Of a DNA stretch of 45,359 bases, positions 31,807 to 41,456 are shown piece after piece; within the stretch, counting starts at the first letter, position 1, and every line of letters begins with the position of its first letter. Under the pieces are notes generated by a model. That model was not told where the DNA came from. It saw only the letters and a list, made by a program, of their open reading frames with translations, and did no database searches. The position numbers and the translations under genes were made by a program. The DNA comes from Alphaproteobacteria bacterium (lineage in GTDB: Bacteria; Pseudomonadota; Alphaproteobacteria; CAAHEQ01; UBA3637), in the NCBI GenBank assembly GCA_017466695.1, contig JAFTTR010000029.1, positions 1-45,359 on the forward strand, given 5' to 3'.

Positions 31807-34065
31807 TTAGGCAAACTTCTTTTTAAAGTTCCCCGTAAACGAATTTTTAATCATTTGATGAGCTTTTGCTTTTTCAATAACAGACAAAACCTCTTCCTCC
31901 AAGTAAACACGATGACAAAAATCTAAACGGTAGTATGTAGGTGAAATTGTTTTTACCTCAACACCGATATAATATGGTGTTTGACGCATCACAACTGTTT
32001 GACAATCCTTTGAAATCATAATAAACGAATCTTTACCATTTTTAATGATATCTGTTAACGGCTTATGCGTACACTCAGCACACGTATTTTGACGAACACA
32101 ATTAGCTGAAATAAACAAAGGCACATCTTGATACACAACAAGAGTTGTATTTTGAATATCCGTTGCTAATTTTTGAATATTTTCTTGTGTGTCTTCAACA
32201 CTAAATGTTATCCCTTTCACCTTATGATCAAAAGCATAAGCTATCGCCTGCGTGTTTAACATACCAATTGTATTATCAAAAGAAACTTCAGCTTTTTGTG
32301 GCAACAATGAAAGACCTGAAATATTCCCAATTAACCATTTTTGATACCCTAATTTATAAAATTTATTAATTGTTTTTTCCCATTTTTCTTGAGGTCGAAC
32401 CACACAAGGAATTGATAACACAATTTTATCTTTTGGAATGAATGAAAATTCTTCCTCCATTAAAGTGGGATTGATTTCAATAATAACTTGAGCAAAATCT
32501 GACAAATCAACTTTTTTTAACAACCAAGGTTGATCCGTTTTAATCGTCCACTGAGGCGCCTCGTGTTCTTTTTTAAAAGTATATGCTGGCATTTTGGGCA
32601 TTTTGCTATCTACATCAATCAAGGCATAAAGCTGGCGCCTTAATTCGTTTAAAAGAGAAACAGGCACAAAATATCCTTCCTTATTTTCCAAATGTAAACT
32701 TCTTAATTTAAAAGGAAGATCCCCTGTTTTGTTAAAAGAAGATTTAACATTCTCGTAAACTTTATCCACTTGTTTGGCTGGTGAAAATTCCCCACTCAAA
32801 CTCACACTTTGTTCTAAAGCACAAGCTGTGATTAAATTTTGTTCTACAAATACCAAAACATCGATTTCTTTTTGATTGATAAATTCTTTTGGTTTTGGCT
32901 TGGTATAAGAATAAGCACCTTTGACCCTTGTAGAAGAGGATAAATAAACAAAATATCCTTTTTTAATATAAGGAGAATTATTCGGTAATTTTATGGAAAC
33001 TTTTTGTCCTTTTGAAACTTCAAAAACACTTTTTTTATTCACAAACAACTTTTCAGCCGAAAAACCAAAAGGTTTTTCAACCCCTGGAATGTCAATTTGA
33101 ATCCCATCATAGCGCTCAATGGGATATCTGGTTCTAAATGTCAATTCCCCATTTACAACCATTTCAACTTCGCCAATTAAAAGTCCTCTATGCCCTACAA
33201 AATTTTCATCTATAATATCTTTGTTTTTCCCTTGAAAATGAAGCTTTGTCCAAGGACGAGCAAAAATTTGTTTTAAATTATCCGTTAAAGATAAATTCAC
33301 TTTCCCCGTGTCTAAAATCCGGCGATAATAATCTGTAACAGCACCCACATAAAGAGCTGTTTTTTTTCTACCTTCAATTTTCAAAGAAATGCCTTTGAGT
33401 TTTAAAACATCTTTTTCAAGAGCCAAATCTTTCATTGAAAAAAGATGAGATTTTTTCCCATTTCTTTCAAACAAGGACCTGCAAGAATAGACACACTTCC
33501 CCCTATTAGCACTTCTCGAAGTGGTTAATGATGAAAACTGACACAATCCACTATAAGAATAACACAAAGCGCCATGCACAAAGACTTCAATTTCTACACC
33601 TGCTTTTTCCTGAATATGCAAAATTTCAGCCAGTGACAATTCTCTTGCCAAAACAACACGTTCAAAGCCTTGTTTTTTTAGCGCCAACGCCCCTGCTAAA
33701 TTATGAACAGCCATTTGCGTACTCGCATGCAACGCCAATGATGGAAAACATCTTTTAACCAAACGAGCCACACCCAAATCTTGCACAATCACAGCATCCA
33801 CATTGCAATCGGAACAAATTTTAAGACTTTCCATCAACGTGGGTAATTCTGCTTCTTGCATCAACGTATTAATGGCAACATAAACTTTTTTTCCCAAGTG
33901 ATGGGCATAGGCTGTAATTTCATCTAAATCAGCTTTATCAAAATTAACTGCTTCTGCTCTCGCAGAAAAATGCTTTAATCCCAAATAAATAGCATCAGCA
34001 CCAAAATAAAATGCACTGTATGCTGCTTCTTTATCCCCAGCTGGCGCTAAAAGCTCTGTTTCCAT
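31807..34065 (-). CDS. Peptidase U32 family protein (RlhA/YegQ-like)
   Basis: This 752-residue protein carries the U32 signature VFVHGALCYSYSGLCQFSS (from 161) with Cys168, Cys175, Cys191 and Cys195, which in RlhA and TrhP-type members are required for hydroxylation of rRNA or tRNA and probably hold an iron-sulfur centre. The long C-terminal region, with further Cys (AECTHKPLTDI), fits the two-domain RlhA layout with its DUF3656-type part. AAAGGATAAA precedes the ATG. It follows ldcA by 10 bases and ends the Mur ligase-ldcA operon. RNA modification is the likelier role; the older protease label is not supported by any protease motif I can see. Confidence 0.86.
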   Translation of the reverse strand: METELLAPAGDKEAAYSAFYFGADAIYLGLKHFSARAEAVNFDKADLDEITAYAHHLGKKVYVAINTLMQEAELPTLMESLKICSDCNVDAVIVQDLGVARLVKRCFPSLALHASTQMAVHNLAGALALKKQGFERVVLARELSLAEILHIQEKAGVEIEVFVHGALCYSYSGLCQFSSLTTSRSANRGKCVYSCRSLFERNGKKSHLFSMKDLALEKDVLKLKGISLKIEGRKKTALYVGAVTDYYRRILDTGKVNLSLTDNLKQIFARPWTKLHFQGKNKDIIDENFVGHRGLLIGEVEMVVNGELTFRTRYPIERYDGIQIDIPGVEKPFGFSAEKLFVNKKSVFEVSKGQKVSIKLPNNSPYIKKGYFVYLSSSTRVKGAYSYTKPKPKEFINQKEIDVLVFVEQNLITACALEQSVSLSGEFSPAKQVDKVYENVKSSFNKTGDLPFKLRSLHLENKEGYFVPVSLLNELRRQLYALIDVDSKMPKMPAYTFKKEHEAPQWTIKTDQPWLLKKVDLSDFAQVIIEINPTLMEEEFSFIPKDKIVLSIPCVVRPQEKWEKTINKFYKLGYQKWLIGNISGLSLLPQKAEVSFDNTIGMLNTQAIAYAFDHKVKGITFSVEDTQENIQKLATDIQNTTLVVYQDVPLFISANCVRQNTCAECTHKPLTDIIKNGKDSFIMISKDCQTVVMRQTPYYIGVEVKTISPTYYRLDFCHRVYLEEEVLSVIEKAKAHQMIKNSFTGNFKKKFA

Positions 34066-34075
34066 TTTTTATCCT

Positions 34076-34945
34076 TTATTTATAACTATCAAAAACAAGG
34101 GTCCCTTTTGTTGCATCAAGAGTAGCTGTTTGCCCAATTGGGAAAACAATTCTGTCTGGCGTATGCCCATATGGAAAATTTGTCACAACAGGGATACCCA
34201 GTTTTCCAAAAAAATCATTAAAAACAGTGGCAACATCTCCATCAGCTTTATCCTTCGCTGTACAATCTGCACAAGTGGATAAAATAACCCCTGCCAACTT
34301 GTTCAAATATCCACCTAAACGCAATTGATTAAGCATTCTGTCAATACGATAAGGAGATTCATGCACCTCTTCAACAACAAGCAACGCCCCATCTAATTTG
34401 GGCATAAAAGGCGTTCCCATAAGCCCAACAAGCATTGTTAATGTTCCGCCTAACACAACACCTTGAGCTTGACCTAATACAACAGGCGTTAAATTTTGAA
34501 GAGACATTCTTCTTTTTTCAACAGCCCCACGAAATGTTTCCAACAATTGAGGGCCAACTCCTCTAAAAGCACAATCAGCATTAAACCCTGTATAGGTTAT
34601 CATTTTACACTTTTTGAACAAGGCCAATTGCAAAGCTGTATTATCACTAAACCCAAAAAAAGGTTTATTTGCTTTTTTGATGGCTTTATAATCCAATTTA
34701 TCTAACAAACGAGGAGAACCATATCCCCCTCTTAATGCAACAACAATGTCGGTTTCTTTATCTGTTAACGCCTTGTTTAAATCCCCTGCTCTGGCCTCAT
34801 CAGTCCCTGCCAAATATCTTTCAGCATCAAATACATGAGGCGCAAATCGAACTTGAAACCCTTCTTGATTAAAAAATTTTTCAATCGCTTTTTTTTGCTC
34901 CTTTGGTGCAGGTGAAGCCGGTGCGACAATGGTTGCTACTTTCAT
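34076..34945 (-). CDS. ldcA: LD-carboxypeptidase (peptidase S66)
   Basis: This 289-residue protein removes the terminal D-Ala from murein tetrapeptides during cell-wall recycling. The S66 triad is visible: Ser100 in GFSDNTALQ, Glu192/193 in VVEEVHESPYRI, and His261 in FPYGHTPDR. RGGYGSPRLL precedes the Ser. No signal peptide, as expected for the cytosolic recycling enzyme. Its ATG overlaps the stop of the Mur ligase by 4 bases (ATGA), so translation is coupled. Confidence 0.94.
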   Translation of the reverse strand: MKVATIVAPASPAPKEQKKAIEKFFNQEGFQVRFAPHVFDAERYLAGTDEARAGDLNKALTDKETDIVVALRGGYGSPRLLDKLDYKAIKKANKPFFGFSDNTALQLALFKKCKMITYTGFNADCAFRGVGPQLLETFRGAVEKRRMSLQNLTPVVLGQAQGVVLGGTLTMLVGLMGTPFMPKLDGALLVVEEVHESPYRIDRMLNQLRLGGYLNKLAGVILSTCADCTAKDKADGDVATVFNDFFGKLGIPVVTNFPYGHTPDRIVFPIGQTATLDATKGTLVFDSYK

Positions 34946-36321
34946 TTAATTTCTCCCATATTATTTAAAATTTCTTTTGCAAATAAAGAAAGGGTATCAT
35001 CTCTTGCCCCCATAACAGCAATAACATCTCCTTTATTTACATTTTTTGTTAAATATGAAATAACCTCATTCCGTGTTTCAAAAAAACAAGCATTCTTTTG
35101 ACACTCAATCAATGGCGTAACAATATCTTGTGATGAAATTGTTTTTTGAACCGTGCCCCCCGCATAATAAACAGGCAACATAAGCCAATGGATATTTTCG
35201 CTTAATTCACTTTTAAGCATTTGAGTTAATCCCTCTTTCATCAATTTAAGAGGGGCAAACCCGTGTGGTTGATAAATGATATATAAATTTTTTCCCATTC
35301 CTTTAAGGGCCGATAAGGACGCTTTAATTTTTTCTTCATTATGTGCATAATCATCAATGACGGTAACTTCATTTACTGACCCCACCTTTTCTAATCGTCT
35401 TTTTGTGCCTTTAAAAGAGGACAAAGCCATTAACGCCTCGTTTTTCGAAACCCCTAACAACATACAAGCTGCAACAGCTGTTAATGCATTTGCAAGATTA
35501 TGAACTCCAATGAATGGCAAAACATAATTTTGCCCATTTAAGTTAAAGGAAATACCGTTTTCTGTTTGACGAACATCTTTTGCAAATAAGGAGGCTGACG
35601 CATCTTTTTCAATAGAGAAAGAAACAATCTGACTATCTGGCAAAATTAAATTCTTTGTTTCAACACAATCTTTGTTAATCACACACCCTATTTTTGCTCT
35701 TTTTAAAAAGGCTTCAAATAATGGTTTAATTTCTTCCAACGGTTTATGGTCCAAGGATACATTTGTCAAAACAGCAACTGACGGCGTATATAATTCAATT
35801 GACCCGTCCGATTCATCAGCTTCAATCACACACGTATCGCCTGTATCAAAAATCAAATTTGACAGGGATTCATTATGATAGGCATTCAACCCAATCCCCC
35901 CATTTATCATCACAGGATGAAATTGTGTTTGATACAAAATATGCCCAGTCATAGCTGTTACAGTTGTTTTACCACTGGTTCCTGCAATGGCAATCTTATT
36001 TTTAAAAGTATGAAAAATATCAGCCAATACTTCAGCTCTTTTTTGAATTTTAATACCTAAATCCAAAGCTTTTTTCACATCCAAAATGGATGGTTCAACA
36101 GCTGATGAAACAACCAGCATATCAACCGTTTTTGACACCCCTGTTCCATCTTGAGGATACAGCATAATTCCTTGAGAAAGAAGTGTTTCTTTCATCAATA
36201 AGTTTTTTTCCATATCAAATGCTCGATCTGACCCCAAAACAGTGTGACCTGATTTTTTTAAATAAAGCGCAATAGCACTCATACCAATGCCACCTACACC
36301 ACAGAAAAAAAATGTTGCCAT
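34942..36321 (-). CDS. Mur ligase family protein (MurC/Mpl-like)
   Basis: This 459-residue ATP-dependent amide ligase has the N-terminal nucleotide site FCGVGGIGMSAIALYL, a P-loop GTSGKTT (114-120) where MurC and Mpl have GTHGKTT, VIEADESDGSI, and TNVSLDHKPLEE with the carbamate/Mg2+ His. The C-terminal domain has IDDYAHNEEKI and IYQPHGFAPLK. I recall a MurC-like alphaproteobacterial paralogue group with GTSGK(S/T)T. Its translational coupling to ldcA suggests a recycling ligase that attaches a peptide to UDP-MurNAc, like Mpl. MurC proper cannot be excluded from sequence alone. Confidence 0.85.
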   Translation of the reverse strand: MATFFFCGVGGIGMSAIALYLKKSGHTVLGSDRAFDMEKNLLMKETLLSQGIMLYPQDGTGVSKTVDMLVVSSAVEPSILDVKKALDLGIKIQKRAEVLADIFHTFKNKIAIAGTSGKTTVTAMTGHILYQTQFHPVMINGGIGLNAYHNESLSNLIFDTGDTCVIEADESDGSIELYTPSVAVLTNVSLDHKPLEEIKPLFEAFLKRAKIGCVINKDCVETKNLILPDSQIVSFSIEKDASASLFAKDVRQTENGISFNLNGQNYVLPFIGVHNLANALTAVAACMLLGVSKNEALMALSSFKGTKRRLEKVGSVNEVTVIDDYAHNEEKIKASLSALKGMGKNLYIIYQPHGFAPLKLMKEGLTQMLKSELSENIHWLMLPVYYAGGTVQKTISSQDIVTPLIECQKNACFFETRNEVISYLTKNVNKGDVIAVMGARDDTLSLFAKEILNNMGEIK

Positions 36322-36359
36322 TTAAAATAGTTTCCTCTAATATAGTTAATACGAAGCAT

Positions 36360-36388
36360 AGCATACCTTAAAATCAACAAAATGTAAA
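36360..36388 (-). promoter_or_regulatory. Promoter of the Mur ligase-ldcA-U32 operon
   Basis: On the minus strand TTTACA (36383-36388), 17-base spacer, TATGCT (36360-36365), 39 bases before the ATG. Confidence 0.5.
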
Positions 36389-36400
36389 GAGAGGTTAAAG

Positions 36401-37021
36401 ATGAGAAAATACTTTTTATTAACAATTTGCGCTTTATCTTTTTTAAGCATTACAAATGCACAAGCGAATGAGGCTCTTTTCCCTGATTTAGCGAAAATTC
36501 AAGCTCAAAAGCAAGAAAAAGAAAAAATCGCAAATGAACCTGTTAAACTTTTTGAATCTGAACTGAGCGTCAATGAACCAGTCTTGAATGAAGATGATGG
36601 ATTTGTTGAAGTTGAAACAGAAAAAAAACCTCAAAAAACACCTGAAACAGAAACCAAAAAAGAAACAGAAGAAGATGAAAAAGCAAAAAGTGGCTTTTTT
36701 GAAATTTATCCCCACGATATTGAAATTGTAACGCCTCCAATTGATGCTTCTTCTCAATTTTGTAAAGGGTCTTTAACACTTGAAAACCAAACAAAATACG
36801 ATTTAAAAGAATTACAACTAATTATTCAATACGGTGAAGCAAAAGTTCCTTATTCATTTAGAGGTATTCCAAGTGGTGTTGCAGGCTCTGGAAATATTTT
36901 CTTAATGGGTAAGAGTTGCCAACATTTAGCACAAACAGCCAATGTTGAAGTAAAAGCATGTAAGGCTGAAAAAATCAGCAGCAGCGAGTGTAAACAACTG
37001 GTCAAATACTTGTTACGATAA
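36401..37021 (+). CDS. Periplasmic protein of unknown function
   Basis: This 206-residue protein has a signal peptide (MRKYFLLTICALSFLSITNA then QA). A highly charged, probably disordered stretch (about 30-100, Lys/Glu/Thr-rich) precedes a compact C-terminal domain with four Cys (residues about 123, 175, 190 and 198; CKGSLTLENQT and SCQHLAQ, VKACKAEKISSSECKQ) that could form two disulfides. The family is not recognised. The stop codon abuts the ATG of the lytic transglycosylase, so they are translated together; a helper role in the cell wall is inferred from that alone. AGAGAGG precedes the ATG. Confidence 0.78.
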   Translation: MRKYFLLTICALSFLSITNAQANEALFPDLAKIQAQKQEKEKIANEPVKLFESELSVNEPVLNEDDGFVEVETEKKPQKTPETETKKETEEDEKAKSGFFEIYPHDIEIVTPPIDASSQFCKGSLTLENQTKYDLKELQLIIQYGEAKVPYSFRGIPSGVAGSGNIFLMGKSCQHLAQTANVEVKACKAEKISSSECKQLVKYLLR

Positions 37022-38716
37022 ATGAAAAAGATTTTTTCATACTTTTTGACAATTCTTTTAATTGTCTTTATCAATTTTACAGCGCACGCGTCCGTTCTTA
37101 ACAAAACGGACGTGAAGCTTTACAAAGAAATTTTTCAAGCTCATCAAAAAGGCCATTATATCACAGCTCAAAGCTTGGAAAAAAAACTTTCTAACAAACT
37201 GTTAAAAGGCTATATTTTATTTGATAAATATTTTTCCAGCAAATATAAAACTTCAAAACAAGAGATTAATTCCTTTATCAAAACATACAGTCATCTTCCT
37301 ATTGCAAATGATGTTTATGCTTTAGGGAAAAAAAAGAATTTTCGTCTCTCATCAAAATCACCTAAAGACCCTGTATATGGAAGTAAAGCCGGTTCTTGTT
37401 CTTATGTAAGAAGAGATGAACCTATCAACCTTGTTTCTCGACAAAAATTTTCTTATTTATCTCCTTCAAAAAGAAATGAAGCAAAAAAACTTTCAAAAAA
37501 CCTAAAAAAACTGATTGAACAAAAAAGACTAACAAAGGCTTTAGAATTACTTGAAAGCAAAAAAGTTTCTTCTCTTTTTAATCAAACAGATATTGATATT
37601 GTATACACAGCAATTGCTTTTTCATACTTTTTAGATGGAAATGATGATAAATCCCTAAAATACGCAAAAAAAGCAATCAACACCTCCGGAGACAGTCTCC
37701 CTCTTGCTCATTGGACAGCAGCCCTTTCTTCCTGGAGAACAAAAGATTATAAAAACGCAGCTCACTATTTCTCAACAGCAGCTGAACATGATGAAGGATA
37801 TCCACTTTTAAAATCAAGCGCTGGTTTTTGGGCTGCGAGAGCTTATCTTAAAATGGGTGAATTTCAAAAGGTGGGAAACTACTTAGAACTTGCTTCAGGC
37901 CAACCCAGAACATTTTATGGTTTGCTTGCCCTTTATATGATGGGTGATCATCTCGAAAATATTTTAGATGAAGAATCTCATCCAGAAATTGTCACAAAAA
38001 CCTCTTTTTCACATCCTGCATTAAACAGATTTTACGCATTAAAACAAGTTGGGAAAACAGCCCTGGCTGAAAAAGAACTCGCAGCTCTTTATTTAAGTTT
38101 AAGTAAAGAAAAGAAAGAAAAATTTATTCAATATGCAAGACAAAGGGGATTTTACAAAGAGCTAACCTCTTTAACAGGTGTTTCTCTTGACACAAAAGAA
38201 AGGTTTCCCCTTCCAAATTGGACTCCTTTGAATAATTGGCGTGTCAAAAAAGAATTAGTCTTTGCTTTTGTGAGACAAGAATCTTGTTTCAACAAACATG
38301 CAAGAAGTATCGTTGGGGCCAGAGGATTAATGCAAATCATGCCACAAACAGCAAAAATTATTGCAAAAATGAGTGGCATTAATTTCAACATATCTAAAAT
38401 GGAAAACGAATCATATAATTTAGCATTGGGACAAAACTATTTGCTTTATTTAATGGAATTACCAGCGATTAATTACAATTTAATCTTTACAGCTGTTGCC
38501 TATAATGCTGGTCCAGGTAATTTAATTAAATGGAAAAAACAAATGCTCTATCAAGAAGACCCCCTCCTCTTTATCGAGAGCATTCCTTCCCGTGAAACAC
38601 GTGGATTTGTTGAGAGAATTATGGTTAATTTCTGGATTTATAGCTCACTAACAAAATCATCTTTTGAGAGTATTGATGCTGTTATTCAAGGCAAATGGCC
38701 AATGTATCAACCTTAG
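37022..38716 (+). CDS. slt: Soluble lytic murein transglycosylase
   Basis: This enzyme cleaves the glycan strands of peptidoglycan with 1,6-anhydro ring formation. It has 564 residues, with a signal peptide (ILLIVFINFTAHA), helical superhelix repeats in the middle (about 150-390; YAKKAIN, SWRTKDYKNAAHYF) and a C-terminal SLT domain with catalytic Glu420 in RQESCFN, GLMQIMP (435-441), and AVAYNAGPGN. The ATG directly follows the previous stop. Its stop overlaps the stop of the convergent gene by 4 bases. With LdcA and the Mur ligase nearby, it feeds the recycling of muropeptides. Confidence 0.93.
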   Translation: MKKIFSYFLTILLIVFINFTAHASVLNKTDVKLYKEIFQAHQKGHYITAQSLEKKLSNKLLKGYILFDKYFSSKYKTSKQEINSFIKTYSHLPIANDVYALGKKKNFRLSSKSPKDPVYGSKAGSCSYVRRDEPINLVSRQKFSYLSPSKRNEAKKLSKNLKKLIEQKRLTKALELLESKKVSSLFNQTDIDIVYTAIAFSYFLDGNDDKSLKYAKKAINTSGDSLPLAHWTAALSSWRTKDYKNAAHYFSTAAEHDEGYPLLKSSAGFWAARAYLKMGEFQKVGNYLELASGQPRTFYGLLALYMMGDHLENILDEESHPEIVTKTSFSHPALNRFYALKQVGKTALAEKELAALYLSLSKEKKEKFIQYARQRGFYKELTSLTGVSLDTKERFPLPNWTPLNNWRVKKELVFAFVRQESCFNKHARSIVGARGLMQIMPQTAKIIAKMSGINFNISKMENESYNLALGQNYLLYLMELPAINYNLIFTAVAYNAGPGNLIKWKKQMLYQEDPLLFIESIPSRETRGFVERIMVNFWIYSSLTKSSFESIDAVIQGKWPMYQP

Positions 38717-40260
38717 TTATTGCTTCTTCCTTTATCTGTCGTAGGCATTCTTTCATCCCCAGAAGATACAGGAACAACTTGTGAAGCCCCTGACAAAGCA
38801 TCAGGCGCCTGCCTTTGCGATTGGTCTGGAACTTTTGTTGCTTGCCCTTTGTCATCCACATTAACAGCTGTTGCTTCAGCATGCCCCATTCCCGAAAGAA
38901 CAGGCTCGGTTTTGTTTGAAGCTCTTTCACTTGTTTCTGCAGCACGAACAATATTTCCCAATGGGGACGACCCCTTTTGAGAGGCTAATTCTTGCATACC
39001 CTTAGCAAGACCAATTCCCACCAATTTTGCAGCAGCCTGGCCAAAAGCTTCAGGTTTTATTTGACTGGCTTCTTGTTGCGCAGTTGTACGCAATTGTTGT
39101 TGCATTGCATAATCTTTATCAGACTGAGAAACAACAACTGAAACAGGAATAATCGGCGCAGCTACACGCTGAGCCATCATTTGATCTTTTTCAGCCTGAA
39201 TATTTGCTCGCTCACTCATTTGAAGAGCCTTTTGTTCTTGTTCTTTTTTTAGTTCAGACGTTTCTTTTATTTTTGAGGATTGTTCTGCAAGAAAAGAAGG
39301 ATTTTTTCCCTCTTTAGAAGAAGTTTTTAAAGCATCCAACTTCGTTGCTTGAGAAAGGCGCTTTTCCTCTTCTTTCAATCTTTGCTCTTCCTTTTCAACA
39401 GCTAAAAGGATTTTTTTAGCTTCTTCTTTTGTAAAGGCAATATTTTCTTTTTTAGCAACTGGAGCCCCAACTTTTGCAGGGCGTTGTGGTGCTTTCAAAA
39501 TCTGAATAATATCTTTATTCTGAGGTAAAAGCCCATCATTTTGAGCTCTTTTTTGAGCTTCTTTTTCAAGAACAGAGGTTAAAGACTTTTTTTCGGCCTG
39601 AACAACTTTTTTTTGCAAATCTGGGAGTACAGATTTTAGTTCCGAATCCTTATTAATGCGCTTTTTAAGTGCATTAAACATTTTTTGCAAAAAGGTCATA
39701 TCATCTTTACCTTTTGTCTTTTGCTTAAAATATTTCACAATCTGATTATTCAATAAAACATCTTTTAAATATGCTTTAAATCCAAGGCCTAAGAGCAACT
39801 CGTCAAACATTGAATTTTTCACCGATAAATCGCCATTCCTCAATTTAGCCCCTTGAATACCATAAAGCAACACATCAAAAAACTTTTGAAGTGGACTTCT
39901 TTGTTTTTTGTTTGGATTATCTATTTGACGTTTAAAATCTATATTTTCAGGTTGTTTGGGAATATTTAGAAACGGATCTTTTTGAACAGTTATTGGTTTT
40001 TGAACTTCTTGAACAAGCTCATTTTCATCCTCGGTCCCATCTGTATCACCAGAAGTCTCCGTGTCATCATCGTCATCATCCTCTTCTTCATCAAAATCCT
40101 CGTCCGTTTCTGGATCATCTGGATCTGTTGGAAATGGTTTCTTTTTTTTACGTTTTTTCTTTTTTCGAACAGCATAAAACGGATCCATAGCAGATGGTGT
40201 CTCTATTACATTTTGTTCAGTTTGTCCTTCAACTGGTTTTTCATCAATATCTGCTTGCAT
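38713..40260 (-). CDS. Large disordered protein with polybasic and polyacidic tracts
   Basis: This 515-residue protein is not recognised. The ATG at 40260 follows GGGAGGG and is preferred to an upstream frame start at 40308. Residues 32-41 are RKKKKRKKKK; residues 46-80 are mostly Asp/Glu with D61-D66 all Asp. Residues about 110-200 look folded and helical (FFDVLLYGIQGAKL, LLLGLGFKAYLKDVLL), followed by a Lys/Glu/Gln-rich coiled coil (EEQRLKEEEKRL) and a low-complexity C terminus. No signal peptide or membrane helix. It has a strong promoter and overlaps the slt stop by 4 bases. A scaffold or polar organiser is imaginable, but nothing proves it. Confidence 0.8.
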   Translation of the reverse strand: MQADIDEKPVEGQTEQNVIETPSAMDPFYAVRKKKKRKKKKPFPTDPDDPETDEDFDEEEDDDDDDTETSGDTDGTEDENELVQEVQKPITVQKDPFLNIPKQPENIDFKRQIDNPNKKQRSPLQKFFDVLLYGIQGAKLRNGDLSVKNSMFDELLLGLGFKAYLKDVLLNNQIVKYFKQKTKGKDDMTFLQKMFNALKKRINKDSELKSVLPDLQKKVVQAEKKSLTSVLEKEAQKRAQNDGLLPQNKDIIQILKAPQRPAKVGAPVAKKENIAFTKEEAKKILLAVEKEEQRLKEEEKRLSQATKLDALKTSSKEGKNPSFLAEQSSKIKETSELKKEQEQKALQMSERANIQAEKDQMMAQRVAAPIIPVSVVVSQSDKDYAMQQQLRTTAQQEASQIKPEAFGQAAAKLVGIGLAKGMQELASQKGSSPLGNIVRAAETSERASNKTEPVLSGMGHAEATAVNVDDKGQATKVPDQSQRQAPDALSGASQVVPVSSGDERMPTTDKGRSNN

Positions 40261-40290
40261 AAACCCTCCCAACTTCAAATTTATGTGTTT

Positions 40291-40319
40291 ATTATAACAG
40301 AAAAGCATTTTTTTGGCAA
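40291..40319 (-). promoter_or_regulatory. Promoter of the polybasic/polyacidic gene
   Basis: On the minus strand TTGCCA (40314-40319), 17-base spacer, perfect TATAAT (40291-40296), 31 bases before the ATG. Confidence 0.65.
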
Positions 40320-40333
40320 TAAAAAATGTATTT

Positions 40334-40361
40334 TTGAAAATATTCTTGATTTTTGCATAAT
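40334..40361 (+). promoter_or_regulatory. Promoter of gap
   Basis: TTGAAA (40334-40339), 16-base spacer, CATAAT (40356-40361), divergent from the promoter at 40291-40319. AAAGGAG precedes the ATG at 40437. Confidence 0.55.
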
Positions 40362-40436
40362 TTTGTGCCTAAATAAACCTCGATTAAAAATCCAGCGAAA
40401 TGCTGAAAAAGTGAACTAGAATAAAGGAGATAATAT

Positions 40437-41447
40437 ATGACAGTTCGTGTTGCTATTAACGGTTTCGGCCGTATTGGACGTTTAGTCTATCGCGCTTTCT
40501 TAGAATCAGGACGTAAAGATATTGATATCGTTGCTATCAACGACTTAGGTGATGCAAATGCAAATGCTTATCTTTTAAAATACGATTCAATTCACCGCGC
40601 AACACCATTTGATGTTCGTGCAGAAGGTGAATACATCATTGCTGGCGATTACAAAACAAAAGTTATCGCTCAACGTGATCCAACACAACTTCCTTGGAAA
40701 GAAATGGATATCGATATCGTAATGGAATGTACAGGTATCTTCACAGCTAAAGAAAAAGCTATGGTCCATATCAATGCTGGTGCAAAACGTGTTCTCGTTT
40801 CTGCTCCTTCACAAGGCGCTGATAAAACAATCGTTTATGGCGTTAACCAAGACACATTAACAGCTGAAGACCTCGTTGTTTCAAATGCATCTTGCACAAC
40901 AAACTGCTTGGCTCCTGTCGCTTATGTTTTGGATAAAGAATTTGGCATTGAACAAGGTTTCATGACAACAATTCACTCATACACAAACGATCAAAAAATC
41001 TTAGACCAAGTCCACAAAGACTTGTACCGTTCTCGTGCAGCTGCTATGAGCATGATTCCAACATCAACAGGTGCTGCAAAAGCTGTTGGTTTGGTTTTAC
41101 CTCAATTAGCTGGCAAATTAGATGGTGTTTCAATCCGTGTTCCTACACCAGACGTTTCAATCGTTGATGCAAACCTCATCTTGAAAAAAGCTGTCACAAA
41201 AGAAGAAGTTAACGCTGTGATGAAAAAATATGCAGAAACAGAATTAAAAGGTGTTTTAGGTTACAACGAATTACCACTCGTTTCTGTTGACTTTACACAC
41301 AACGCTCACTCTTCAACATTTGATGCAAACGGCACAAAAGTTATGGGTGGCACACAATTACGTGTAATGAGCTGGTACGACAACGAATGGGGCTTCTCAA
41401 ACCGTATGCTCGACACAGCTGCTTACATGGGTAGCTTAATTAAATAA
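40437..41447 (+). CDS. gap: Glyceraldehyde-3-phosphate dehydrogenase, type I
   Basis: This enzyme oxidises glyceraldehyde 3-phosphate with phosphate and NAD to 1,3-bisphosphoglycerate. It has 336 residues. N-terminal Rossmann motif VAINGFGRIGRLVYRA; catalytic Cys153 in SNASCTTNC; AAMSMIPTSTGAAKAVG; and C-terminal SWYDNEWGFSNRM. The codon choice looks optimised compared with neighbours, in line with high expression. The gene is followed by pgk, with an attenuator-like region of about 110 bases between them. Confidence 0.97.
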   Translation: MTVRVAINGFGRIGRLVYRAFLESGRKDIDIVAINDLGDANANAYLLKYDSIHRATPFDVRAEGEYIIAGDYKTKVIAQRDPTQLPWKEMDIDIVMECTGIFTAKEKAMVHINAGAKRVLVSAPSQGADKTIVYGVNQDTLTAEDLVVSNASCTTNCLAPVAYVLDKEFGIEQGFMTTIHSYTNDQKILDQVHKDLYRSRAAAMSMIPTSTGAAKAVGLVLPQLAGKLDGVSIRVPTPDVSIVDANLILKKAVTKEEVNAVMKKYAETELKGVLGYNELPLVSVDFTHNAHSSTFDANGTKVMGGTQLRVMSWYDNEWGFSNRMLDTAAYMGSLIK

Positions 41448-41456
41448 TTTTTAAAA

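Noticed and set aside
40138-40165. Nuclear-localisation signal in the polybasic protein as evidence of a eukaryotic-targeted effector
   Set aside because: Lys runs are common in AT-rich genomes; no secretion signal or type III/IV marker is present, so the claim would be speculation.
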